In this document: positions 8,750 through 17,110 of the stretch, in pieces | How the letters are laid out: each line of letters opens with the position of its first letter | How positions within the stretch are numbered: the first letter of the stretch is position 1 | DNA from: Bacteroidales bacterium | GTDB lineage: Bacteria > Bacteroidota > Bacteroidia > Bacteroidales > UBA3824 | Assembly: GCA_016286055.1 (NCBI GenBank) | Contig: JAEERW010000008.1 | Span: forward strand, 1-64,000 | Direction of reading: 5' to 3' | Length of the DNA stretch: 64,000 nucleotides | Translations under genes and position numbers: made by a program | Notes under the pieces: model-generated | What the model was told of the DNA's origin: nothing | The model's input: the letters and a program-made list of their open reading frames with translations, nothing else | Database searches by the model: none

Positions 8750-9346
8750 ATGAAAATCAAATCGTTATTAATATCATTAATAGTTGCTGCCATTTTTTTG
8801 GCAGGCTGCAAAGGCGTTAGCCAATTAGCATCGTTTGTAAAATGCGATTTCGACTTTATCAACGTCGACAACGTAAAAGTGGCGGACATCAATTTTTCGC
8901 AAAAAAAGAAATACTCCGACTTTTCTATTGTGGATGCTGCCAAATTGGTTAAAGCATTCACCAGCAAGACATTCAACCTCAACCTTACTGTCAACGTAAA
9001 AGCCAAAAACCCAAACCAACGCAAGGCTGCAATAGGCGGATTCGACTACATTCTTTGGATCGACGATGTAAAAACTCTTTCTGGCACTATGAATCAGCAG
9101 TTTGAGATTGAACCCGGACAATCTATTACTATGCCCATGAATTTTACCATCGACCTCTTAGAAGTACTCAAAGGCGAATCGCGCGACAAAATTCTCAGTT
9201 TTGGCTGTGGTCTTGCCACCAACAATGCCGACGCTTCGCGCGTAAAACTATCGTTAAAACCTTACTTCAAAAATGGCACGCAAATATCTAAGTTTCCAAC
9301 ATATATAACCATAGGCGGCGACAAAATTATGCCGTCTAACTACTAA
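8750..9346 (+). CDS. LEA14-like lipoprotein
   Basis: This 198-residue protein has a lipoprotein signal peptide (MKIKSLLISLIVAAIFLAGC, lipobox FLAGC, Cys20). After the cysteine it looks like a small beta-sandwich domain similar to LEA14/WHy-type proteins (alternating strands, NLTVNVKAKNPN, a stretch about one shared fold of that family), which bind no known ligand. It starts 6 bases after the polyprenyl synthase stop and ends 11 bases before the next gene, so it probably belongs to that operon. Expected location is the periplasmic side of the inner or outer membrane. The family call rests on pattern recognition only. Confidence 0.7.
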   Translation: MKIKSLLISLIVAAIFLAGCKGVSQLASFVKCDFDFINVDNVKVADINFSQKKKYSDFSIVDAAKLVKAFTSKTFNLNLTVNVKAKNPNQRKAAIGGFDYILWIDDVKTLSGTMNQQFEIEPGQSITMPMNFTIDLLEVLKGESRDKILSFGCGLATNNADASRVKLSLKPYFKNGTQISKFPTYITIGGDKIMPSNY

Positions 9347-9357
9347 TCTCCACAGTT

Positions 9358-11955
9358 ATGACAAGGCACACTTTTATATTAATAGCGCTAATATTGTCCG
9401 CAGCCTCCGCATCGGCACAAATCGAACTCACAGCCGACGATTTTGCCAACGAGGGCGACGGATATATTTATGCCGTTAAGTATTATCAAACCGACGACGA
9501 TATATATATCAGCGATTTAGAATCAAAAAAGTGGAACCTTGCCGACATTGAGCCAGAAACATTTGACACTCTCCGAATCTATAAGAAAGAGCGTAGCCGA
9601 TATGGAAAACTGTTTCCCAATGCACAGCTGGTAAAATTTCACAGCCGTCGCGATATGGAATTTATCACCAAGGATTCAAACTCCATAAGCATGCAGGGAA
9701 TGGTAAACGACTATCTTGGACTGAAAGCCGCTGTGATGCTTATCTTTCCGCAAGATCTTGATTTATACAAATTTCCTATCAAGCAAGGAACATTTCTCAA
9801 AGACAGTCTCAGCAAAAAGTTTATTTCGAGCTACGGTCTTGCCCAGTTTGCCGACAGCGTGCGTATCGACTTAGATTTGAGCCATACTTCTTATTTCGAC
9901 ACTGTGATGGAAGTGCGCACGCCCACCGATAAGTATTTAGCCCTCCGCGAAAAAAATACCGTTACTAAAAACATCATTGCATACAAGAATAGCCACATTA
10001 TGGGTTGGCGTCCTGCACCAGAATATACAGTAAAAGAACGGACCATATTTTATCGATGGTTTATCAAGGGTGTTGGCGCTCCTGTGTTAGAAATTGAAAC
10101 CGACCGTAAAGGCAAGGTGATCCTTATACGCTACCAATACCGCGAGCCCATGCAAGTGACAATCGAAAAAGAAGACGTAAAATGCAAAGGCGAGGCAACA
10201 GGCACTGCCACAGCGGTAATCAAGGGCGGCACTCCCGACTACAAATACCTTTGGAGCAACGGCAAAAAAAACAAGACCATTAAAGACCTCAAAGCCGGAA
10301 CATACACCGTTACCGTTACCGACAGCAAGGGAACTAAGTTGCAACAATCCATCACATTAGAAGAACCCGCCGAAAAACTCTCCATAAAACTCGACGCCAC
10401 TCCGCTACGCTGCTATGGCGACCACAACTGCCACCTTACAGCCGATGTGCACGGTGGCACCGAACCTTATTACGTGGTATGGAGCAACGACATAGAATCC
10501 CTCGAACTTGTAAACCAAGGCTATGGCATATATGGTTGCATAGTTCGCGATGCAAACCGCTGTTTTGTTTGGGATTCAATAGAGGTTACCGCTCCTAAAA
10601 CACCTTTCAAAATGGTTCCTCACGTTACACATTCACAATGCAAAGGCGAGGCCAACGGTGAAATTGCGTTTGATGTAGAAGGTGGCGACAAACCATATAA
10701 ATTTGAAATTGAAGGCAACCCTGCCCAAGAAGTAAATACTGGCTTCGCTGCCGGAGTATACTCAATTAAAGCTACCGACAAAAACGGATGCGAACTAACC
10801 CGCACAGCCGAAGTACGCGAACCTGAAAAACTACTTGAAGCCACTGGCGAAGCTACCGACGTTAACTGTCATGGAATGAAAAATGGAAGTATCACGCTTA
10901 AAGTTTCAGGAGGGTCGCCCGGATACAAATACCAATGGAGCAACGAAGCCACCACAAAAGATTTAACAGCTATTCCAGCTGGCACTTACACCGTTACCAT
11001 CACCGACTTGCACAAATGCTCCATCGAACGCTCTTTTGTAATCAACCAACCCACCGAAGGCCTGTCGATAACGCACACACACAACGACGTCACCTGTCAC
11101 GGAGGCTCCGATGGCAGCGTAGCAGTTACACCAACAGGAGGAACAGAACCCTACAACATTGTTTGGAGCAACAAGGCAAAAACTCTCAGCCAAGAAAACC
11201 TCAAAGCTGGCAACTACACCATCAACATTACTGACAAGAACAACTGTCTAATTACCGAAACCATAGTAATTTCAGAACCAGAAACGGGCATTGAAATATC
11301 TGCCGAATCCTCCGATTCGCCCTGCAAAGCCGAGGGATTAGGCGAAATTAAGACCGAAATTACCAACGCCGCCTCCCCTATTTCATACCAATGGAACAAT
11401 GGAGAAACTTCCGCCAACCTTAAAAACTTATTATCAGGAACTTACACACTTAAAATTACCGACGGCACGGGTTGTTCTGCCTCTAAGACATTTACCATAA
11501 CATCGCCCGAAAAAGAACTTACCGCCACAATAGAAACCACACCAGCCACATGTTCTTACAGCGAAAACGGCAAATGGAGCGTTCAGGCATTCGGTGGCGT
11601 ACCAGGTTACGAATACAAATTTAGCGACGGCAGCGAAAACCCGCGGCAAACCGACCTAAAACCGGGTCATTACTCCGTAGCCATTACCGACCAAGCAGGA
11701 TGCACTATTAAAAAAGAGTTTGAAGTAACCGCCGCCGAACCCCTCAAAATAAACGCCATAACCCACGAACCCACTCACAACAAACCCAACGGCAGCGCAG
11801 AATTGGAAATCACAGGCGGAACATTCCCCTACAAAATACATTGGAACGACGGTTACGCCGAGCCTAAACGCCGCTTGATGAGCACAGGAGAGTATTATAT
11901 CACTGTCACCGACAAAAACGGATGCACAGCCGAACACGAAATTATTTATGAATAA
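9358..11955 (+). CDS. secreted SprB-repeat protein
   Basis: This 865-residue protein has a signal peptide ending SASAQ. Residues about 20-260 form an N-terminal domain I do not recognise. From about 260 to the end there are roughly eight SprB repeats, each with a CxGxxxGxxxxxxxGGxxPYxYxWSN signature and a GTYTVTVTDxxGC end. SprB of Flavobacterium johnsoniae is a gliding adhesin exported by the type IX system, and sprA lies in this window. The protein ends immediately after the last repeat (HEIIYE), without a T9SS C-terminal sorting domain that I can recognise, so it may be anchored or exported in another way. It sits between a lipoprotein gene and rdgB. Confidence 0.85.
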   Translation: MTRHTFILIALILSAASASAQIELTADDFANEGDGYIYAVKYYQTDDDIYISDLESKKWNLADIEPETFDTLRIYKKERSRYGKLFPNAQLVKFHSRRDMEFITKDSNSISMQGMVNDYLGLKAAVMLIFPQDLDLYKFPIKQGTFLKDSLSKKFISSYGLAQFADSVRIDLDLSHTSYFDTVMEVRTPTDKYLALREKNTVTKNIIAYKNSHIMGWRPAPEYTVKERTIFYRWFIKGVGAPVLEIETDRKGKVILIRYQYREPMQVTIEKEDVKCKGEATGTATAVIKGGTPDYKYLWSNGKKNKTIKDLKAGTYTVTVTDSKGTKLQQSITLEEPAEKLSIKLDATPLRCYGDHNCHLTADVHGGTEPYYVVWSNDIESLELVNQGYGIYGCIVRDANRCFVWDSIEVTAPKTPFKMVPHVTHSQCKGEANGEIAFDVEGGDKPYKFEIEGNPAQEVNTGFAAGVYSIKATDKNGCELTRTAEVREPEKLLEATGEATDVNCHGMKNGSITLKVSGGSPGYKYQWSNEATTKDLTAIPAGTYTVTITDLHKCSIERSFVINQPTEGLSITHTHNDVTCHGGSDGSVAVTPTGGTEPYNIVWSNKAKTLSQENLKAGNYTINITDKNNCLITETIVISEPETGIEISAESSDSPCKAEGLGEIKTEITNAASPISYQWNNGETSANLKNLLSGTYTLKITDGTGCSASKTFTITSPEKELTATIETTPATCSYSENGKWSVQAFGGVPGYEYKFSDGSENPRQTDLKPGHYSVAITDQAGCTIKKEFEVTAAEPLKINAITHEPTHNKPNGSAELEITGGTFPYKIHWNDGYAEPKRRLMSTGEYYITVTDKNGCTAEHEIIYE

Positions 11956-11976
11956 ACACCTTATATTATATATATT

Positions 11977-12579
11977 ATGCAATTAGTATTCGCCACCAAC
12001 AACGCCAACAAACTCCGCGAGGCACAGCAGATATTGCCCAACTATGAAATTCTCGGTCTCGAAGACGCAGGAATCCACGACGAACTGCCCGAAACACACC
12101 AAACCATCATCGAAAACTCCAAAGAGAAAGCCGAATACCTATTCAACAAATACCATATAAACTGTTTCTCCGATGACACTGGCTTAGAAGTAGAAGCCCT
12201 CAACGGCGCACCCGGAGTATACTCGGCACGATTTGCAGGTCCGCAAAAAAACAGCGACGACAACATTGCCCTTCTCTTAGAAAAACTCCAAGGCGTAGAA
12301 AACCGCAAGGCACGCTTTGTAACATACGTTACGCTAATAATCAACGGAAAAGAGCATATATTTGAAGGCGAAATGCGAGGCTCTATCCTACCCTACCGCT
12401 CTGGCAGTGCAGGATTTGGCTACGACCCCGTATTCTGTCCCGAAGGTTACACCAAGTCGGTGGCAGACCTCACAACCGTAGTAAAAAACCAAATAAGCCA
12501 TCGAGCCCACTCGCTCCAAAAAATGGCGGAATTTTTATGGAGTGCGGACGGCTTGTCCGCGAATCATAACACCCTATAA
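11977..12579 (+). CDS. rdgB: non-canonical purine NTP pyrophosphatase (RdgB/HAM1)
   Basis: This 200-residue house-cleaning enzyme hydrolyses ITP, dITP and XTP to monophosphates. Diagnostic motifs are the N-terminal ATNNANKLREA, SDDTGLEVEAL (catalytic acidic residues), PGVYSARFAG, GFGYDPVF and SHRAHSLQKM. The family normally ends just after the SHRA helix. Here the last 13 codons (WSADGLSANHNTL) are contributed by a short hairpin repeat at 12537-12564 whose sister copy lies behind glmS, so the C-terminus was extended by a repetitive element. This should not touch the active site. Confidence 0.94.
   Translation: MQLVFATNNANKLREAQQILPNYEILGLEDAGIHDELPETHQTIIENSKEKAEYLFNKYHINCFSDDTGLEVEALNGAPGVYSARFAGPQKNSDDNIALLLEKLQGVENRKARFVTYVTLIINGKEHIFEGEMRGSILPYRSGSAGFGYDPVFCPEGYTKSVADLTTVVKNQISHRAHSLQKMAEFLWSADGLSANHNTL
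12537..12564. repeat. 28-bp hairpin element, copy 1 (in frame in rdgB)
   Basis: Stem GCGGAC (12544-12549) / GTCCGC (12555-12560) with a 5-base loop, inside a 28-base unit that matches the unit at 16699-16726 at 22 of 28 positions. It supplies the last codons of rdgB. Confidence 0.65.
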
Positions 12580-12659
12580 AACAATACATTACAAAAAAAT
12601 TAACAAATTTTGGCAAAAAAAACCAAAAATTATTTTCCAAAATTTCAGAAAAATCTTAT

Positions 12660-12667
12660 TATCTTTG
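12660..12667 (+). promoter_or_regulatory. -7 box (TATCTTTG) for the GT5-like gene
   Basis: This is a perfect TAnnTTTG box 29 bases before ATG 12697. A TTTTCC stretch about 22 bases upstream is a weak -33 candidate. Confidence 0.6.
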
Positions 12668-12696
12668 CAGTCAAATAAATAAGTAAGTCCGATTTT

Positions 12697-13512
12697 ATGG
12701 AAAAGCAGAAAATCCTATTTGTTTCGCAGGAGATATACCCCTACCTGCCAGAAACCGAAATGTCAATGATAGGACGATACCTTCCCCAAGGCATTCAGGA
12801 GAAGAAACGTGAAATACGCGCATTTATGCCACGCTATGGCAGCATCAACGAGCGCAGAAACCAGTTGCACGAGGTTATTAGGCTCTCGGGCATGAACATC
12901 ATTATCGACGACACCGACCACTCATTGCTCATTAAGGTAGCCTCGATTCAGTCGGCACGTATGCAGGTGTATTTTATCGACAACGAAGACTTCTTTCACC
13001 GCAAAGGTATACTCACCGACAAAGACGGAAAATATTACCCCGACAACGATGAACGTGCGATATTTTTTGCCCGTGGCGTATTAGAAACCGTAAAAAAACT
13101 ACGTTGGAGTCCAGAGCTCGTTCACTGTCACGGTTGGATTACATCGCTCGTACCGCTATACCTCAAACACGCCTTCAAAGAAGATCCTCTATTTGCCAAA
13201 AGCAAAGTGGTATATTCTGTTTACAACGATGAGTATCCTGATGCATTTCCAGAAAACTTCTACAAAAAAATCAAAGTAGACGGAGTTAACGACGAAGACC
13301 TTGAAGTGGTAAAGAACCCCACATTCGCCAATCTATCAAAACTTGCAATCAACATGTCAGACGGCGTTATACAAGGTCACGAAACCATCAACTCAGAGGT
13401 GGAGCAATACGCACGCAACTGCGGCAAGCCGTACCTCGACTACCAAACACAAGACAAATATATCGACGCTTATTCCGACTTTTACGACAAGATATTAGCA
13501 GAAAACGAATAA
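12697..13512 (+). CDS. glycogen/starch synthase-like protein (GT5 N-terminal half)
   Basis: This 271-residue protein resembles the N-terminal catalytic half of glycogen/starch synthases (KILFVSQEIYPYLPETEM at the start, HCHGWITSLVPLYLKH in the middle). Full GT5 enzymes are about 450-550 residues with a second Rossmann domain; that half is absent here. Short proteins of this kind, followed by a DUF4270 lipoprotein and glmS, are common in Bacteroidales, so the length is probably normal rather than a truncation. Whether it has transferase activity is unclear. It has its own promoter and is 24 bases from the next gene. Confidence 0.8.
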   Translation: MEKQKILFVSQEIYPYLPETEMSMIGRYLPQGIQEKKREIRAFMPRYGSINERRNQLHEVIRLSGMNIIIDDTDHSLLIKVASIQSARMQVYFIDNEDFFHRKGILTDKDGKYYPDNDERAIFFARGVLETVKKLRWSPELVHCHGWITSLVPLYLKHAFKEDPLFAKSKVVYSVYNDEYPDAFPENFYKKIKVDGVNDEDLEVVKNPTFANLSKLAINMSDGVIQGHETINSEVEQYARNCGKPYLDYQTQDKYIDAYSDFYDKILAENE

Positions 13513-13536
13513 ACCAAGAAAAACCAACCATAATAA

Positions 13537-14811
13537 ATGAACAAGCATTTTGTATACGCCATTGTCGCCGCCGCACTTCTTTCAGCATGCGACAACGACG
13601 AGAATATGGGCACTGATCTGATGCCCGAAACCGACCATCCGATAATTGTAGTTACCGACACAATTGATATCAAAACTGAAACTATTTTAGATAATGCAGT
13701 TTATAGCACAAACCAGTCGCACCTATTAGTCGGCGGTTTCGTTGATCCTGTTTTCGGCAAAACAGATGCAGCTTTCTTTGCTAAATTTTCTAACACTTCT
13801 TATGGCAAATTCCCTTCTGAATGCATCTGTGACTCGGTAATTTTAACTCTTGGACTCGATACCACTGCTATACAATTCTACGGCAACACATCAACTAAAA
13901 ATAGTATTGATATATACACGCTTACTAGCAAGGTTTACGCCGACTCCAGCTATTACAGCAATTTCAATTATAAAGATATTATTTCAGACTCTCCTATTGC
14001 CACTGCCGAATTCATTCCAACTAAGACCAAAGAAGAGATACGATTCACTCTCCCGATAGAGTTCGGCAAAAAGGTTATCAATTGCAGCCGCAACACAACT
14101 TTCGACGATAATTTCTATGGTCTATGTTTCACTCAAGGTAGCACTTCTTCGTGCATTCTAAAAACATCTCGAAACAACAACAATATCAAATACCGTGTAT
14201 ACTACCACTGTAAAGGCGACACTGCAAGCACTGCCGTAACGTTTTCGGTAGCAAGTACTAATGCTTGCGCTTCGTTTTTCACTCACGACTATACCGGCAC
14301 AAACATTCCTTCCGATTCTAAATCCGACTCTCTTGTTTACCTTCAAAGCATGAGCGGAACTAAAATCAAAATTGACCTTTCGGATATACGCAAATTTAGC
14401 AAGTTTGATCAAAAACGCATATCTATTATGAGAGCTGATTTGATTCTCCCTATCGACAGCGTTCTTAGCGATATTAAAACATTCGCTCCTATCAACCAAA
14501 TCACTTGTTTGGGCAACAACAAAGATGGTTCTATCATTTATTTTGAGGAATTTTTGACTAAAGACTCATACGGAGGCACCTCGCTACGTTCTATCAGCTT
14601 TGAATCCAGCCGTTGCCGATACAATATCAATCTCACAAGCCGTGTTATCGAGCTGTTAAGATTATACAACAAAAATATTGAGCCAGACTACGACATTTGT
14701 ATTTATCCCTACGCACGCACAGCAGATTTCGGACGCACCGTTATCAACGCTCCGAGCAAAAAATCTTCGCCTATGAAATTAGTGATTCAATATACTGTTT
14801 TTGAGAAATAA
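13537..14811 (+). CDS. DUF4270 lipoprotein
   Basis: This 424-residue protein has a lipoprotein signal (AIVAAALLSAC, Cys19) followed by the DUF4270 hallmark NMGTDLMP. The rest is beta-rich and typical for this Bacteroidetes-only family. The function of DUF4270 is not established; the location should be the outer membrane. It sits between the GT5-like gene and glmS, a conserved neighbourhood that hints at a role in cell-envelope sugar metabolism, but that is inference. It starts 24 bases after its upstream neighbour, consistent with co-transcription. Confidence 0.85.
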   Translation: MNKHFVYAIVAAALLSACDNDENMGTDLMPETDHPIIVVTDTIDIKTETILDNAVYSTNQSHLLVGGFVDPVFGKTDAAFFAKFSNTSYGKFPSECICDSVILTLGLDTTAIQFYGNTSTKNSIDIYTLTSKVYADSSYYSNFNYKDIISDSPIATAEFIPTKTKEEIRFTLPIEFGKKVINCSRNTTFDDNFYGLCFTQGSTSSCILKTSRNNNNIKYRVYYHCKGDTASTAVTFSVASTNACASFFTHDYTGTNIPSDSKSDSLVYLQSMSGTKIKIDLSDIRKFSKFDQKRISIMRADLILPIDSVLSDIKTFAPINQITCLGNNKDGSIIYFEEFLTKDSYGGTSLRSISFESSRCRYNINLTSRVIELLRLYNKNIEPDYDICIYPYARTADFGRTVINAPSKKSSPMKLVIQYTVFEK

Positions 14812-14859
14812 AACGTATTAATATAAACCAAACTTCATAACCAAAAATACTAAAACATT

Positions 14860-16698
14860 ATGTGTGGAATTGTAGGATATATCGGCGAACAAAACGCTTA
14901 TCCAATTATTATCAACGGATTAAAAAAACTTGAATACCGTGGCTACGACTCTGCGGGCGTGGCCATCAATAACCTCAAAAATATCAACGTCTACAAAAAG
15001 AAGGGCAAAGTTTCTGACCTTGAAGCATTTACCAAGGGCAAAGATATTTCAGGAACTATCGGTATGGGTCACACTCGTTGGGCTACTCACGGTGTGCCAA
15101 ACGATGTTAACGCTCACCCGCATACTTCGATGAATGGCAAGTTTGTAATTATCCACAACGGCATTATCGAAAACTTTGCGGTATTAAAAAAGAAACTTGT
15201 TGCCCGCAACTACACTTTTAAATCCGAAACCGATACCGAGGTACTCGCCGACCTTATTGAATATATCTATCTTTTTGGCAAGGTAAACGCCGAAACTGCC
15301 GTACGCCTTGCTCTCAACAAGGTGATTGGCGCATACGGACTTGTGGTAATGTGCACCGACGAACCCGACAAACTTATCTGCGCACGCAATAGTAGTCCCC
15401 TCGTGATTGGCTATGGCGACAACGAATACTTTATTGCATCCGACGCTACCCCATTTGTGCAATACACAAAAAAAGCCGTTTATCTTGATAATCAAAATCT
15501 TGCAGTTATCACTCGCGACAGCGTTACTGTTAAGACCATCAAAAACGACGTTATCAATCCCGATATTCAGCAAATAGATTTCGATAGCGACGAGGCTGAG
15601 AAGGGCGGCTATCGCGACTATATGCTCAAAGAGATTTACGAGCAACCCAAATCTATCCTCGAAACCATCCGTGGACGTGTTTACGAAAACGAAAACGCTA
15701 TTAAGTTGGGCGGACTGTTGGACGTTATGCCCAAACTTCTCAACGCTCGACGCATTATTATAATAGGCTGCGGCACATCGTGGCACGCAGGTCTCGTGGG
15801 CGAATACCTTATCGAAGAGTACGCCCGTATCCCCGTTGAGGTGGAATATGCATCAGAATTTCGTTATCGCAACCCCATTCTTACGCAAGACGACGTGGTG
15901 ATAGCCATCAGTCAAAGCGGCGAAACTGCCGACACACTTGCAGCCATTCAGTTGGCAAAGGCAGCAAAGGCTTGTGTAATTGGCATTTGCAATGTAGTTG
16001 GATCGAGCATCAGCCGCGAAACAGATGCAGGAGTATACACACACGCAGGTCCCGAAATTGGCGTTGCAAGCACAAAGGCTTTTTCTACACAGGTAACAGT
16101 GTTGGCTATGATTGCCCTCTTGCTTGGCAAATGCAAATATATGATAGGTCAGCAACAATATCATCAGTTGCTCACCGAGTTGCTCTCGATACCCGAAAAG
16201 ATTGAACACACATTGCAATCGGCAGCCAAAGTTGAGGAGGTGGCAAAACTCTACAAAGACAGCCGAAATTTTCTCTATCTTGGACGCGGTTGCTACTACC
16301 CCGTGGCATTGGAAGGTGCATTAAAATTGAAAGAAATTTCGTACATCCACGCCGAAGGCTATCCCGCCGCCGAGATGAAACACGGACCTATTGCCCTCAT
16401 CGACGACAAAATGCCAGTAGTGGTAATTGCCACACAAGACAAAGGTTACGAAAAGATTGTCAACAACATACAAGAAATCAAAGCCCGCAAAGGCAAAATC
16501 ATAGCCATCGTTAGCGAAGGCGACACAGTGATTTCAAAAATGGCAGACCACGTGTTGGAAGTACCCAAATTTGACACCGCCATCGGAGCCATCACCACCA
16601 TTGTGCCATTGCAATTGCTAAGTTACTACATAGCCATAATGCGTGGCTGCAATGTTGACCAACCCCGAAACCTTGCCAAATCTGTAACAGTAGAATAA
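14860..16698 (+). CDS. glmS: glutamine-fructose-6-phosphate aminotransferase
   Basis: This 612-residue enzyme makes glucosamine-6-phosphate, the first step to UDP-GlcNAc for peptidoglycan and LPS. The N-terminal glutaminase domain begins MCGIVGYIG, with Cys2 as nucleophile, and contains GHTRWATHG and HNGIIEN. Two SIS domains follow (GCGTSWHAGL and SQSGETADTL; SRNFLYLGRG), and it ends with the conserved NLAKSVTVE. Length and motifs are normal. I saw no glmS-type ribozyme in the 48-base gap upstream. The stop codon is followed directly by a hairpin repeat. Confidence 0.97.
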   Translation: MCGIVGYIGEQNAYPIIINGLKKLEYRGYDSAGVAINNLKNINVYKKKGKVSDLEAFTKGKDISGTIGMGHTRWATHGVPNDVNAHPHTSMNGKFVIIHNGIIENFAVLKKKLVARNYTFKSETDTEVLADLIEYIYLFGKVNAETAVRLALNKVIGAYGLVVMCTDEPDKLICARNSSPLVIGYGDNEYFIASDATPFVQYTKKAVYLDNQNLAVITRDSVTVKTIKNDVINPDIQQIDFDSDEAEKGGYRDYMLKEIYEQPKSILETIRGRVYENENAIKLGGLLDVMPKLLNARRIIIIGCGTSWHAGLVGEYLIEEYARIPVEVEYASEFRYRNPILTQDDVVIAISQSGETADTLAAIQLAKAAKACVIGICNVVGSSISRETDAGVYTHAGPEIGVASTKAFSTQVTVLAMIALLLGKCKYMIGQQQYHQLLTELLSIPEKIEHTLQSAAKVEEVAKLYKDSRNFLYLGRGCYYPVALEGALKLKEISYIHAEGYPAAEMKHGPIALIDDKMPVVVIATQDKGYEKIVNNIQEIKARKGKIIAIVSEGDTVISKMADHVLEVPKFDTAIGAITTIVPLQLLSYYIAIMRGCNVDQPRNLAKSVTVE

Positions 16699-16726
16699 AT
16701 GGAATGCGGGCGACTCGCCCGCTAAT
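16699..16726. repeat. 28-bp hairpin element, copy 2 (behind glmS stop)
   Basis: Stem GCGGGC (16706-16711) / GCCCGC (16717-16722), loop GACTC. It is the sister of the element at 12537-12564. One stem pair is A-T there and G-C here, a compensatory change. It starts on the base after the glmS stop codon. Confidence 0.65.
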
Positions 16727-16736
16727 TAATATAGTC

Positions 16737-17012
16737 ATGATACCCTATCAAATATTGTTACCATACTTATTAATAATAGGCATAATCGGCGTAATATTCT
16801 TACGCACCGACAAATACAAAGCCACTCACGAAAAATGGCGCATCAAGGAACGCACTCTCCACATTTTGGAGTTTCTCGGAGGTGTGTTCCTTATGCTACC
16901 CGCGATGTACATCATCCGCCACAAAAACAAAAAAGCGTCGTTTTATGTAATTACCTACGCTGCGCTATTTGTATGGCTGATTGTGCTATATTATTGGTTT
17001 GTTAGAAATTAA
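16737..17012 (+). CDS. DUF1294 membrane protein
   Basis: This small protein of 91 residues starts at ATG 16737. The track's start at 16704 lies inside the hairpin repeat and would add a segment unlike the family. It has three hydrophobic segments, and the DUF1294 signature is visible: TDKYKA near residue 22, then WRIKERTLHILEFLGG, then a RHKNKKASF loop. DUF1294 proteins are integral membrane proteins of unknown function. It lies between glmS and the CoA-activase promoter and may be read through from glmS. Confidence 0.82.
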   Translation: MIPYQILLPYLLIIGIIGVIFLRTDKYKATHEKWRIKERTLHILEFLGGVFLMLPAMYIIRHKNKKASFYVITYAALFVWLIVLYYWFVRN

Positions 17013-17027
17013 GAATTAAAAACTAAA

Positions 17028-17060
17028 TTTGCCAAATACACAAATCTTTTACTATCTTTG
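17028..17060 (+). promoter_or_regulatory. promoter of the CoA-activase gene
   Basis: TTTG (17028-17031), a 21-base spacer, then a perfect TATCTTTG (17053-17060). This is one of the clearest promoters in the window; ATG 17111 follows 50 bases later. Confidence 0.75.
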
Positions 17061-17110
17061 CACCACTTTTTAGATACTGCCATTCTTAGCACACATCAAA
17101 AAAACAATAA

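Noticed and set aside
12697-13512. Truncated glycogen synthase pseudogene
   Set aside because: The short form in front of DUF4270 and glmS is common in Bacteroidales, and the frame is intact with its own promoter.
15184-15786. 200-codon minus-strand ORF inside glmS
   Set aside because: Shadow of a strongly conserved coding region.
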